DNA from: Deltaproteobacteria bacterium
GTDB taxonomy: Bacteria; Bdellovibrionota_F; JAHFAK01
Length of the DNA: 24,050 bases
Reading direction: 5' to 3'
Assembly (NCBI GenBank): GCA_023250585.1
Contig: JAHFAK010000020.1
Span: forward strand, 1-24,050
Shown: positions 1 to 6,724 of the stretch, in pieces
Numbering within the stretch: the first letter of the stretch is position 1
Layout of the letters: the number at the start of each line of letters is the position of its first letter
Notes under the pieces: generated by a model
The model's database searches: none
Seen by the model: the letters and a program-made list of their open reading frames with translations, nothing else
What the model was told of the DNA's origin: nothing
Program-made: the position numbers and the translations under genes

Positions 1-9
1 CTATGGAAC

Positions 10-89
10 TGGATCCCGCGGTCAAGCCGCGGGATGACAATTTGAGAGTGTTTCCCGTTTGTCATCCCGTGGCTTGACCACGGGATCCA
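10..89. repeat. Nested palindromic repeat (GTCATCCC...GGGATCCA type)
   Basis: Arms 10-38 and 61-89 form an imperfect 29-bp inverted repeat around a 22-nt centre, and each arm is itself a hairpin (TCCCGCGG/CCGCGGGA on the left, CCCGTGG/CCACGGG on the right). The ends GTCATCCC and GGGATCCA recur at 19770-19845, so the two belong to one repeat type. Repeats of this general form are widespread in bacterial intergenic regions. It lies upstream of the kelch-protein promoter. Confidence 0.85.
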
Positions 90-100
90 TCTTCATTTTT

Positions 101-120
101 CCCATTAACTGAGCTATTAC
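101..120 (-). repeat. Solo end of family-1 palindromic element
   Basis: Read on the minus strand this is GTAATAGCTCAGTTAATGGG. It matches the outer end of the complete elements at 11316 and 14743, which begin with TAATGG, then C or T, then TCAGTTAAT. No partner end is visible nearby, so this is a solo end or the rest lies outside the window. Confidence 0.6.
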
Positions 121-139
121 CCTTTGTTCTTTCGGAGCA

Positions 140-168
140 TTGTATTATTTTATAAACTATGGTATAAT
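140..168 (+). promoter_or_regulatory. Sigma70-like promoter of the kelch-protein gene
   Basis: A TTGTAT -35 box (140-145) and a perfect TATAAT -10 box (163-168) are separated by exactly 17 bp. Transcription would start near 175 and give a leader of about 35 nt containing the GGAGG ribosome site at 200-204. Confidence 0.7.
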
Positions 169-209
169 TAATAATAAGGATAAGTTTACATCTATTTTGG
201 AGGAGCTCT

Positions 210-1766
210 ATGTACACCTTTGATAAAAAATTGTTTTCAACGAATAGCCAGAAAAGTATCTTAAGAAAAACTTTACCCTATGCTGCAATTCTTATTGGCT
301 TAAGTACCATAGTCGTCATCCTTTCATTTGGTGGGGTCTGTGGTGACGGAGATGATGGAGCAACTACGGAACAACAGGAATGTCAACCAACTGATACTGT
401 GGATACTGATAATGATGGTATTTTTGATTCTTGTGATCCAGACGATGATAACGATGGAATAATTGATACAGAAGACTCATGTCCTCATGATGCAGCCAAT
501 ACTTGTGGAGATACTAATACTCCTACTGCGGATGCAAATACCGACAAGATGATCGAAGAGTTTTACGCAGACCCAAGTACCATAGATGCCGGACAATCTT
601 CTTTTCTCCGATGGAAGACAAATACAAATGCTATCTCTTGTTCTATTATCCCGGGTGATTATACTGCACCAGTTCCCAGTGGAGAAATCAAGGTTAGCCC
701 GGTTTCCTCGACTCAGTATACTCTCCAATGCGAGGGTAATGGGAAGAAAGAAACTGCGACTACTACGCTAACGGTGGTCGGAGGAGCTACCAGTGGTTGG
801 AGCAAGCAAAGCCCTGCGGGGGTACCTCCTGACCGTGAATCACATGCACTTGCATATGATAGTAAGCGCTTACGAGCAGTTCTTTTTGGTGGTGCGCCAG
901 GTACAACGCCCGGAAATCCCTATTTTGGTGATCTCGATGATACATGGGAATGGGATGGGAGTAATTGGATTGCCATGACCCCTCAAACCATACCAGAAGG
1001 TCGATACTACCATGGAATGGCATACGATAAAAATCGCGAGCGGACGGTGATGTTCGGAGGAGTGTCTTATCCGTATAAACAACTCAACGATACGTGGGAA
1101 TGGAATGGAACTAACTGGGAAAACATATCTGTAGTTGGGCCATCATCTCGTGATGGACTCGCAATGGCGTATGATGAAAACAGAGCAGTAATAGTTTTAT
1201 TTGGAGGCTATAGTACAAGTAGCAGCACGTACCTTAACGATACGTGGGAATACAATGGAACAATATGGAAAAAAATAGTGACGACAAATCAACCATCTCC
1301 TCGCACAGCACATGCAATGACGTATGATGCAAAAAAAAATGAGGTTCTTCTTTTTGGTGGAGGGTTGCTTAATGATGATGGAAGTACCGGTCAGAACAGC
1401 GATGGAACGTATAACGCTAGCCAAGAAACCTGGGCATATAATGGTAGTTGGAGGCTAGCTGCTTCTGAAGGCCCCAGTCCACGATCCGCAGTCCATATGG
1501 CATATGATGCTTCCAAAGAAGTAGTCATTCTTTATGGTGGAATGGATGAAAATGGTAATGCGCTTGCCGATACGTGGGAATGGAATGGATCTGGTTGGAA
1601 ACTGATAAGTCTTGTATCAGGACCTCCACCACTTCGTCATCATGCAATGGTATTTGATAATATTCGCAACGGTGTTCTTCTCTTTGGTGGGTATAGTCAA
1701 GAATCAGGTTATAGTGGCGCTACCAATGATACCTGGCTTTATTCTGCCCAAGGATATGGCAACTAA
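210..1766 (+). CDS. Secreted or surface kelch-repeat protein with TSP3-like Ca-binding stretch
   Basis: The 518-residue protein has an N-terminal hydrophobic segment at residues 23-40 after a basic stretch, consistent with a signal anchor or uncleaved signal. Residues 62-92 form an Asp-rich DTDNDGIFDS...DDDNDGIIDTEDSCP unit typical of thrombospondin type 3 repeats, which bind calcium. Residues about 115-190 look like an Ig-like beta domain (DPSTIDAGQSS, then SSTQYTLQC). Residues 195-518 hold six kelch units, each with a [HA]xMxYD box, a V[IL]LFGG box and a DTWEWNG box, enough for a complete six-bladed propeller. The ATG at 210 has a GGAGG site 6 bp upstream, and a good promoter lies at 140-168. 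It is monocistronic. Export and the propeller are inferred from family knowledge. The ligand is unknown. Confidence 0.85.
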   Translation: MYTFDKKLFSTNSQKSILRKTLPYAAILIGLSTIVVILSFGGVCGDGDDGATTEQQECQPTDTVDTDNDGIFDSCDPDDDNDGIIDTEDSCPHDAANTCGDTNTPTADANTDKMIEEFYADPSTIDAGQSSFLRWKTNTNAISCSIIPGDYTAPVPSGEIKVSPVSSTQYTLQCEGNGKKETATTTLTVVGGATSGWSKQSPAGVPPDRESHALAYDSKRLRAVLFGGAPGTTPGNPYFGDLDDTWEWDGSNWIAMTPQTIPEGRYYHGMAYDKNRERTVMFGGVSYPYKQLNDTWEWNGTNWENISVVGPSSRDGLAMAYDENRAVIVLFGGYSTSSSTYLNDTWEYNGTIWKKIVTTNQPSPRTAHAMTYDAKKNEVLLFGGGLLNDDGSTGQNSDGTYNASQETWAYNGSWRLAASEGPSPRSAVHMAYDASKEVVILYGGMDENGNALADTWEWNGSGWKLISLVSGPPPLRHHAMVFDNIRNGVLLFGGYSQESGYSGATNDTWLYSAQGYGN

Positions 1767-1778
1767 AAAGTGCACGAG

Positions 1779-1814
1779 GAGGTACTCCCTAACTCCCCCA
1801 TTAACGGAGCTTAC
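1779..1814 (-). repeat. Solo end of family-1 palindromic element
   Basis: On the minus strand it reads GTAAGCTCCGTTAATGGG followed by GGAGTTAGGGAGTACC. This aligns with the left end of the element at 14743 (GTAATGGTTCAGTTAATCG, then AGTGAGTTAGGGAGTAGGC). The internal palindromic arms are missing, so it looks like a truncated copy just after the kelch gene stop codon. Confidence 0.65.
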
Positions 1815-2005
1815 AATAGGAGTGTTCAGTATTCTCAGTTAATTTTTTCTAGAAAAGGCTTTAAGAAGTCCAAATATGGGTTTGACGTTTATTAAAGGTA
1901 AAGTAAGTACTATTGCAAAGAAACAAAAAAGCCAAGAAGTGGATTTTTTAGTTATTAGTTAATAGTGGAGCTGTATATTCTGTTCTATCCGCCTTCGCAG
2001 AGTAG

Positions 2006-2021
2006 CACGGCTTTAGCCGTG
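2006..2021. repeat. Short GC-rich hairpin
   Basis: CACGGCTTTAGCCGTG folds into a 6-7-bp stem with a tiny loop. No T-run follows on the plus strand, so it is not a standard terminator. It may be a REP-like unit. Confidence 0.5.
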
Positions 2022-2081
2022 GGGCTCCATCTTGAATTTTCTTTACATTGAAACAAAAAATTTATAGCTTAAAGACCTTTT

Positions 2082-2167
2082 GGAGGAGTGGCCGAGTGGT
2101 CGATGGCGGCGGTCTTGAAAACCGTTGTACGAAAGTACCGTGGGTTCGAATCCTACCTCCTCCGCCA
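2082..2167 (+). tRNA. tRNA-Ser (anticodon UGA), CCA encoded
   Basis: The acceptor stem GGAGGAG (2082-2088) pairs with CTCCTCC (2157-2163), followed by discriminator G and an encoded CCA (2165-2167). The anticodon loop CTTGAAA carries TGA. A long variable arm (TTGTACGAAAGTACC region) marks it as a class II serine tRNA, and the T arm GGTTCGAATCC is standard. It should read UCA and related Ser codons. Its 3' end is the left border of a more GC-rich, decayed island, as expected for a tRNA integration site, although no second copy of the tRNA end was found at the far border. Confidence 0.95.
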
Positions 2168-2169
2168 AA

Positions 2170-2442
2170 ATTGAAGAAGCCCTTCGAGCCAAATCAGATC
2201 TTGTTGGAAGATATATTGTGGAGATCTTGAAAAGCAGGCCAAACAATTCCTGTATGAGAGAGAAGATGCCAATCTACCTTCTCAAAAGTTGGAACATCAG
2301 AACAAGCAGTAGTCGGTGTAAGCAGTTTGCACAGAAAATAAACAACGTCATCGCTGTGATGGCTCGCAAAGGATATTTGGTTATTTATAAGAGTGTTAAC
2401 GAAAGAATTAAGATTGGATGGGAGAAATACCCAGGTTTGTAA
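2170..2442 (+). pseudogene. 5'-truncated gene tail, winged-helix-like, at the tRNA-Ser junction
   Basis: This reading frame is open from inside the tRNA gene to a TAA at 2442, and the segment after 2170 reads like real protein. It has an amphipathic helix (KIEEALRAKSDLVGRYIVEI) and a C-terminal pattern of helix then two strands (INNVIAVMARKGYLVIYKSV) that resembles a winged helix. A GTG at 2218 with GGAAG 8 bp upstream could still allow translation of about 74 residues. It lies 3 bp upstream of the DUF2971 gene, so it was probably the first gene of that operon and lost its 5' end at the tRNA. The family is not recognised, and the winged-helix call is a guess from the pattern. Confidence 0.45.
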
Positions 2443-2445
2443 AAT

Positions 2446-3491
2446 ATGACCAACGACGAAAAGCCACAATCCAGCATTATCCTCTCTACCAAACTGAAGA
2501 TGATCGCACGCGCAAAGCTTGATGAGCTGGCTCTTGCAGCAGAGGAATGGAAGGAGTCGGTGATTGACAGGCTCATTCCACATTCCAGACCCCATTTCTT
2601 CAAGTACGTCACTTATGAAGGCGCTATCAGCATCTTAAGCAATATTGCCATCAAGTGGAGTTCTCCTCTCACCTTCAATGATCCCTTTGATATGTTCATC
2701 AAACCGGACATCGGTTTTACCAAGGAAAAATTCAAAAAATATTCGGAGCAACGCATTTTGGGCGAGATCAACTCACAGAACCCACCATCTCATCATCAAG
2801 AACTGATCACTAAAATTAGGGCATGTTCGCAGAACTTTACCCAAGGCGATCTGCAAAGCATCCTAAAACCAAGAGTCGATGCACTAACGGACCAGATATT
2901 TTCCATATTTGCCGAGTATCAGAATCAGTGGCTTGAGTTTGCAAAAAATATACGCGTACTCTGCCTCACCGAGATCCATGATAATCTGCTCATGTGGGCA
3001 CATTACGCCGCAAATCATACCGGTGCTGTCATAAAACTTAAATGCTTGCCGGACTCAGATACAGCTCCAACCAGCGGGGCTATCATGGTTGAATACCAGG
3101 GACCTTTCCATCTATGGCCACGGCGGAAGAATTGACCAATGAAATATTGAATATTAAAACTCTCAATCGCAATGAAGTCTTTCTAAGATTTATGGCCACA
3201 AAGAGTGTGCATTGGGCCTATGAAAAAGAATGGCGATGCCTTGATCAAAAAAGACCAACAGACAATGGGGACCATGAGATTTGTGCAATCCATCCAGAAG
3301 AAATCGAAGCCATTTATCTTGGATGCCGCATGCCGGAGAATAATAAGTGGGCGATAGCAGATTGTGTGCGTAGCAAATTAAATCACGTTAAAATATTTGA
3401 AGCCAAGCAGCATTCTGAAAAATACCAGTTGGTGTTTTGCGAAAGGGAAAAAAGTGTCGAAAGAATCGCAGAAAAGGCGGTGTTGGTATGA
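2446..3491 (+). pseudogene. DUF2971-family protein, disrupted by one frameshift
   Basis: The first part (2446-3135) carries the DUF2971 hallmarks FKYVTYEGAISIL, a W-S-x-P-x-x-F-N-D-P-F-D motif and a CLTEIHDNLLMWAHYA motif. The second part, in another frame (from about 3108 to 3491), carries the matching C-terminal half, VHWAYEKEWRCL and HPEEIEAIYLG. Adding one T to the TTT at 3105-3107 rejoins both halves smoothly as QGPFPSMATAEEL, giving about 349 residues, close to a full-length family member. DUF2971 proteins often sit in defence or accessory islands, but their activity is not well defined. The next gene starts inside its stop codon (ATGA), showing an original operon. It could be a real mutation, a sequencing error or, less likely, programmed slippage. 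Confidence 0.8.
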
Positions 3492-4429
3492 ACCGCAAAA
3501 AAACAACCAGCATGACCACGGTGGATGGCAAAGGCCAATTTCTCGTCTACGCCACCGATGATGGCGAGATCAAAATCGATGTGCGTCTTGAAAACGAAAC
3601 CATGTGGCTCACCCAGGTTGATATGGCCAAGCTGTTTCAGTGTACTGCTGACAATATTTCCCTTCATCTAAAAAACATCTTTGATGAAGGAGAGCTGCAG
3701 CCCAATGCAACTACCGAGGATTTCTCGGTAGTTCGAAAAGAAGGCGGTAGGCAGGTAAAGCGTGACCTCGCTTTCTACAACCTCGATGCCATTATTTCTG
3801 TCGGTTATCGCATCAAAAGTGCCGTGGCCACCCGCTTTCGTATCTGGGCTACACAAAAACTTAAAGAGTACATCGTGAAGGGTTTTGTTCTCGATGACGA
3901 ACGTCTAAAAAACCCGGACCAGCCTTTCGATTACTTTGAAGAACTGACCCACCGGATTCAGGATATACGGACCTCCGAGCGGCGCTTTTACCAGAAGATT
4001 ACCGATATCTACGCCACCAGTATTGATTACGATCCTACGCAGGAAATCAGCATCGACTTTTTTAAGACTGTTCAAAACAAAATGCACTGGGCCATCACCG
4101 GCCAGACCGCCGCTGAAATCATTCATTCGCGAGCCACAGCAGGCAAAGCCAATATGGGACTAACCAGTTGGCGAGGTAGCAAGGTCCGCAAACAAGATGT
4201 CATCATCGCCAAAAATTACCTGAATGAAGAAGAGCTGGCAGCCCTGAATAATTTGGTGGAACAATACCTCATTTTTGCCGAAGGCCAGGCTATGCGCCGG
4301 GTTCCCATGCACATGACAGACTGGATCGCCCAGCTCAACGCCTTTCTCAACATCAACGAGTCCATTAAGTATGTGGTTTGTAATGGGATTTATTTTTATC
4401 AGTTTTTCAGTAAAAGAGATTGCATGTAA
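3488..4429 (+). pseudogene. RhuM-family (virulence RhuM) protein, C-terminally truncated
   Basis: Family features are clear. The N-terminal DNA-binding-like part has IKIDVRLENETMWLTQVDMA, then FQCTADNISLHLKNIF, RDLAFYNLDAIISVGYRI and FRIWATQKLKEYIVKGFVLD. The C-terminal part includes TAAEIIHSRA and MTDWIAQLNAFLNINE. After that motif (about residue 293) the match stops and 20 unrelated residues follow, where base composition drops from balanced to AT-rich near 4365. Intact family members continue for some 30-40 residues. The ATG at 3488 overlaps the DUF2971 stop, and a possible upstream start at 3437 lacks this coupling. RhuM genes often neighbour restriction or other island genes. The biochemical role is not settled. 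Confidence 0.8.
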
Positions 4430-4595
4430 AGAGGAAGTAATCTTTAGAAAGTATGAGAATGATTTTTCGAATAAACAGTTTGAACTTCAAAGAACCTACG
4501 ATAATAAGATTCAAAATTTAGAGGAGAAAATAGATAATAACACCAAGGTTATTGAAAATTTTAAACAATCTCAAAATATACAAAGTAAAAAATAA
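4371..4595 (+). CDS. Small ORF: one hydrophobic segment plus coiled coil (possible remnant)
   Basis: It encodes 74 residues: a hydrophobic N-terminus (MWFVMGFIFISFSV) and then a charged helical region (NKQFELQRTYDNKIQNLEEK) with heptad-like spacing. It overlaps the end of the broken RhuM gene in another frame and begins exactly where base composition turns AT-rich, with no Shine-Dalgarno site. The likeliest reading is the 3' tail of a resident gene cut by the island border. It could also be a small membrane-anchored coiled-coil protein. Confidence 0.35.
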   Translation: MWFVMGFIFISFSVKEIACKEEVIFRKYENDFSNKQFELQRTYDNKIQNLEEKIDNNTKVIENFKQSQNIQSKK

Positions 4596-4648
4596 AAATC
4601 TATGAAAATTCAATTATATATAATACGGAATTTATTGCCATGCCTTCC

Positions 4649-4696
4649 TTGAAACTAGCTCGACACATTTTTATTTTTGTGTCAATTTAGTTTCAA
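4649..4696. promoter_or_regulatory. Two-part inverted repeat upstream of brnTA
   Basis: The outer stem TTGAAACTA (4649-4657) pairs perfectly with TAGTTTCAA (4688-4696). After a 4/4-nt internal loop an inner GACACA/TGTGTC stem (4662-4667, 4678-4683) closes a T-rich loop. No U-tract follows. It lies about 90 bp before brnT, so it could be an operator or a structured end of the upstream transcript. The sequence does not decide between these. Confidence 0.45.
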
Positions 4697-4785
4697 TACT
4701 AATGCATAATATTTACCTTGATTGATCCTGTTTTTACAAAATTCTTCTTGAATACCATTAGATAATAAACTACTATGTAACTACA

Positions 4786-5070
4786 ATGATATTTGCGTGG
4801 GATCCAGATAAAAATGCTTCCAATATACGGAAACATAAAATTTCATTTGAGGTTGCGGTAAGTGTCTTTGATGATCCATTGCACTTGTCCTTACTAGATA
4901 GAAAAGACCACGATGAAGCAAGATGGATTACGATTGGGCAAGCAATAACACAATCTACTATTGTAGTTGTCCATACATTTATAACCAAAGAATGGCATGA
5001 ATCGATTCGAATTATTTCTGCACGCTATGCAACGAGAAAGGAGAAAAAACAATATGAAAAAGGAATATGA
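4786..5070 (+). CDS. brnT: BrnT family toxin (DUF497)
   Basis: This 94-residue protein fits the ribonuclease toxin BrnT. It has the N-terminal FAWDPDKNASNIRKHKISFE signature, a central VFDDP motif, VVVHTF and the C-terminal RIISARYATRKEKKQY box that carries the conserved Arg and Tyr/Glu positions. The toxin arrests growth by cleaving RNA and is neutralised by BrnA. The next gene starts 17 nt inside its 3' end, the usual toxin-antitoxin coupling. The ATG at 4786 has no visible Shine-Dalgarno site. A TTGAAT/TACTAT pair with a 17-bp gap (4748-4776) would put the transcript start almost on the ATG, which would make the mRNA near-leaderless. All key motifs look intact. Confidence 0.88.
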   Translation: MIFAWDPDKNASNIRKHKISFEVAVSVFDDPLHLSLLDRKDHDEARWITIGQAITQSTIVVVHTFITKEWHESIRIISARYATRKEKKQYEKGI

Positions 5071-5275
5071 TTTTAGTAAAGGAGTAAGAGGAAAATTTTA
5101 CCGTAAAAAGAAAGTACAAAAAACATTACGTCTTGATGCTGAAATTTTACATTTTTATCAAACCCTAGCAGAAAAAGAGGGTATTCCGTATCAGACTCTG
5201 ATTAATCTTACCCTTCGTAAATTTGCCGGAGAAGGCGGCAAACTTGTTATTAGTGCAAAGAAAGAAGTTGCGTAA
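5054..5275 (+). CDS. brnA: BrnA-type antitoxin
   Basis: The 73-residue basic protein MKKEYDFSKGVRGKFYRKKK... matches the antitoxin partner of BrnT. The FSKGVRGKFY segment is typical of antitoxins that bind their toxin through the N-terminus, and the ribbon-helix-helix-like part (QKTLRLDAEILHFYQTLAEK, then GIPYQTLINLTLRKF) would bind the operator. I chose the ATG at 5054 over an upstream ATG at 4997 because an AAAGGAG site lies just before it (5038-5044) and because the 17-nt overlap with brnT is normal for such pairs. It probably represses its own operon together with BrnT. Confidence 0.85.
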   Translation: MKKEYDFSKGVRGKFYRKKKVQKTLRLDAEILHFYQTLAEKEGIPYQTLINLTLRKFAGEGGKLVISAKKEVA

Positions 5276-5287
5276 AAAGGAGGACCA

Positions 5288-5671
5288 ATGAATATACTCG
5301 CTAAGTTCAGTGACTACGCTTATGCGTTTATGCGTATCGTCGTAGGATTTATGTTCTCATTTCATGGCGTCCAGAAGATTTTTGGAATTTTAAGTGATTT
5401 TCACGTTGTTGTGGGAACGCAAGTTTGGTTTGGTGGACTCATTGAACTCATATGTGGCTTCCTTGTTTTGATTGGGTTCAAGACTCGCTGGGCTGCATTT
5501 CTCGCGAGTGGTACGATGGCTGTAGCTTATTTTCAGTTTCATTGGAAATTTCAGTTTGACACCAATTTTTTTCCGGCCATTAATCAGGGCGAACCAGCAG
5601 TTCTCTACTGTTTTATTTTTCTTTTCATTGCGTGTAAAGGCAGTGGAATATGGAGTTTTGATAAGAAATAA
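5288..5671 (+). CDS. DoxX family membrane protein
   Basis: This 127-residue protein has four hydrophobic segments (about 9-27, 46-65, 71-90 and 103-120). The N-terminal FMRIVVGFMFSFHGVQKIFG and the LIELICGFLVLIGFKTRWAA motif are characteristic of the DoxX family. Members are small integral membrane proteins; some are linked to quinone or thiosulfate oxidation or to redox protection, but the sequence alone does not give a substrate. A strong AAGGAGG site lies 6 bp before the ATG. It follows brnA by 12 bp and could be read from the same transcript, although the functions look unrelated. Confidence 0.85.
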   Translation: MNILAKFSDYAYAFMRIVVGFMFSFHGVQKIFGILSDFHVVVGTQVWFGGLIELICGFLVLIGFKTRWAAFLASGTMAVAYFQFHWKFQFDTNFFPAINQGEPAVLYCFIFLFIACKGSGIWSFDKK

Positions 5672-5691
5672 TACAGATCATTTCATGAAAA

Positions 5692-6567
5692 TTATGATGC
5701 CTTCCCTTTTGTTTCCCTTATTACTGGCAACACTCCGGCCATGTCGCCGATGACATTCACGAGCTCAGCATCAGACGGAAGAACAATTTTAGCATTATTT
5801 TTTAATGAATTTTCGACTGCTTGAATTTTTCGTAAGAGCAGAGCGTTGCCTTTAAAATAGAGTTCAGCGGATTCATTGACCAATTTAATTGCCTGAGCTT
5901 CGCCTTCTGCTTCAAGAATTTTTGCTTGCTTAATTCCTTCGGCTTTTTTTATTTCGGCTCTCTTAAAACCATCGGCTTGTGTTTCAGCCGCGGTGGCAAA
6001 ATCAATTGCCGCTATTTTTTCATTTTCAGCCTTTACCACTTTATTCATTGTTTCTTGAACATCTTTGGGTGGATCGATTTCTTTTAATTCTGTTCTCATA
6101 ATCTCGATTCCCCAGGTGTTCGTTTCATCTTTAAGCGTTCGATGAAGATCGTTATTGATTCTTCCGCGTTCGCTATTTGCAGATTTAAGCGTCATTGTTC
6201 CTATAATATTTCGTAATGTCGTTCGCGCTAAATTCACAATTTGCCATCTATAGTCATTTACATTGTATTGAGAATTCTTTACGTTTTCTTCATCGGTTCT
6301 TATTTTAAAATACACCTGCGCATCGACGGTAGCATTGAGATTATCATTGGTAATAATAACCTGTGGTTCAGCATTAACCATTTGTTCGGTAGTATTGACG
6401 ATATAAATTTTTTGAATACCGGGAATTACCCAATGGAAGCCAGGAAGTGCAAACTGAGAATATTTACCGAGAGTTTCGATGAGCCCCCGACTTGTTGGAC
6501 GAACAATTTTAATACCCGATACAAGAAAAAATGCAATGATACCGCCAATAACGTAAAAAATTGTCAT
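5692..6567 (-). CDS. Stomatin/prohibitin-like SPFH (band 7) protein
   Basis: The 291-residue protein has one N-terminal membrane segment (FYVIGGIIAFFLVSGIKIV). The SPFH domain follows (VRPTSRGLIETLGKYSQFAL, PGFHWVIPGIQKIYIVNTTE), then a long Ala/Glu/Lys-rich coiled coil with the repeating KAEGIKQAKILEAEGEAQA pattern, and a conserved C-terminus. This is the layout of paraslipin/QmcA-type proteins, which oligomerise into large membrane cages and influence membrane proteases or microdomains. An ATG exists four codons upstream, but GGAGGT lies between the two ATGs, 4 bp before 6567, so 6567 is the true start. No NfeD-like partner is adjacent. It is divergent from the gene at 6725. Confidence 0.9.
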   Translation of the reverse strand: MTIFYVIGGIIAFFLVSGIKIVRPTSRGLIETLGKYSQFALPGFHWVIPGIQKIYIVNTTEQMVNAEPQVIITNDNLNATVDAQVYFKIRTDEENVKNSQYNVNDYRWQIVNLARTTLRNIIGTMTLKSANSERGRINNDLHRTLKDETNTWGIEIMRTELKEIDPPKDVQETMNKVVKAENEKIAAIDFATAAETQADGFKRAEIKKAEGIKQAKILEAEGEAQAIKLVNESAELYFKGNALLLRKIQAVENSLKNNAKIVLPSDAELVNVIGDMAGVLPVIRETKGKAS

Positions 6568-6602
6568 AGTCACCTCCATAGATTTTTGATAGTAAATTAA
6601 GA

Positions 6603-6631
6603 TATGTATAACGATGAATTAACAAATACAA
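6603..6631 (-). promoter_or_regulatory. Candidate promoter of the SPFH gene
   Basis: On the minus strand there is TTGTAT (6631-6626), a 17-bp gap and TACATA (6608-6603); an alternative -10, TATACA, has a 15-bp gap. The distance to the GGAGGT site and the ATG at 6567 is reasonable. Confidence 0.35.
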
Positions 6632-6668
6632 GCTTTTTGCTAAAAAGATGTTTATTAGAATTGATAGA

Positions 6669-6697
6669 TTGACATAAAGCAATTACTATTGTAGATA
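6669..6697 (+). promoter_or_regulatory. Candidate promoter of the gene at 6725
   Basis: A perfect TTGACA (6669-6674) is followed after 17 bp by a weak TAGATA (6692-6697). This would start transcription about 20 nt before the ATG. Confidence 0.45.
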
Positions 6698-6724
6698 TAG
6701 CCGATATTTTTGGGATATTTAAGA

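Larger units (their letters stand above)
1767..2081. other. Intergenic stretch, 315 bp, no gene
   Basis: No credible coding region is seen. It contains a family-1 repeat end (1779-1814), a 12-bp palindrome TTTTCTAGAAAA (1845-1856), a GC-rich hairpin (2006-2021) and then the upstream region of tRNA-Ser. A possible further degenerate family-1 end lies around 1961-1985. No convincing intrinsic terminator follows the kelch gene. Confidence 0.6.

Noticed and set aside
10-89. CRISPR repeats or a phage attachment site
   Set aside because: There are only two arms, in inverted rather than direct orientation, with no regular spacers. It is a dispersed palindromic repeat.
1612-1842. A 76-residue ORF overlapping the end of the kelch gene
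   Set aside because: It is a frame shadow of the kelch repeats, has no ribosome site, and its tail runs into repeat sequence.
3437-3487. An upstream ATG giving the RhuM protein 17 more residues
   Set aside because: The added part (MRKGKKCRKNRRKGGVG) is an out-of-frame reading of the DUF2971 end. The ATG at 3488 shows ATGA coupling and gives the normal family start.
2168-4430. Intact integrative element with att sites at tRNA-Ser
   Set aside because: No integrase and no second copy of the tRNA 3' end near 4365 were found, so only a remnant can be claimed.
4997-5053. Longer BrnA starting at 4997
   Set aside because: It would overlap brnT by 74 nt and has no ribosome site; the ATG at 5054 has AAAGGAG and the normal family length.
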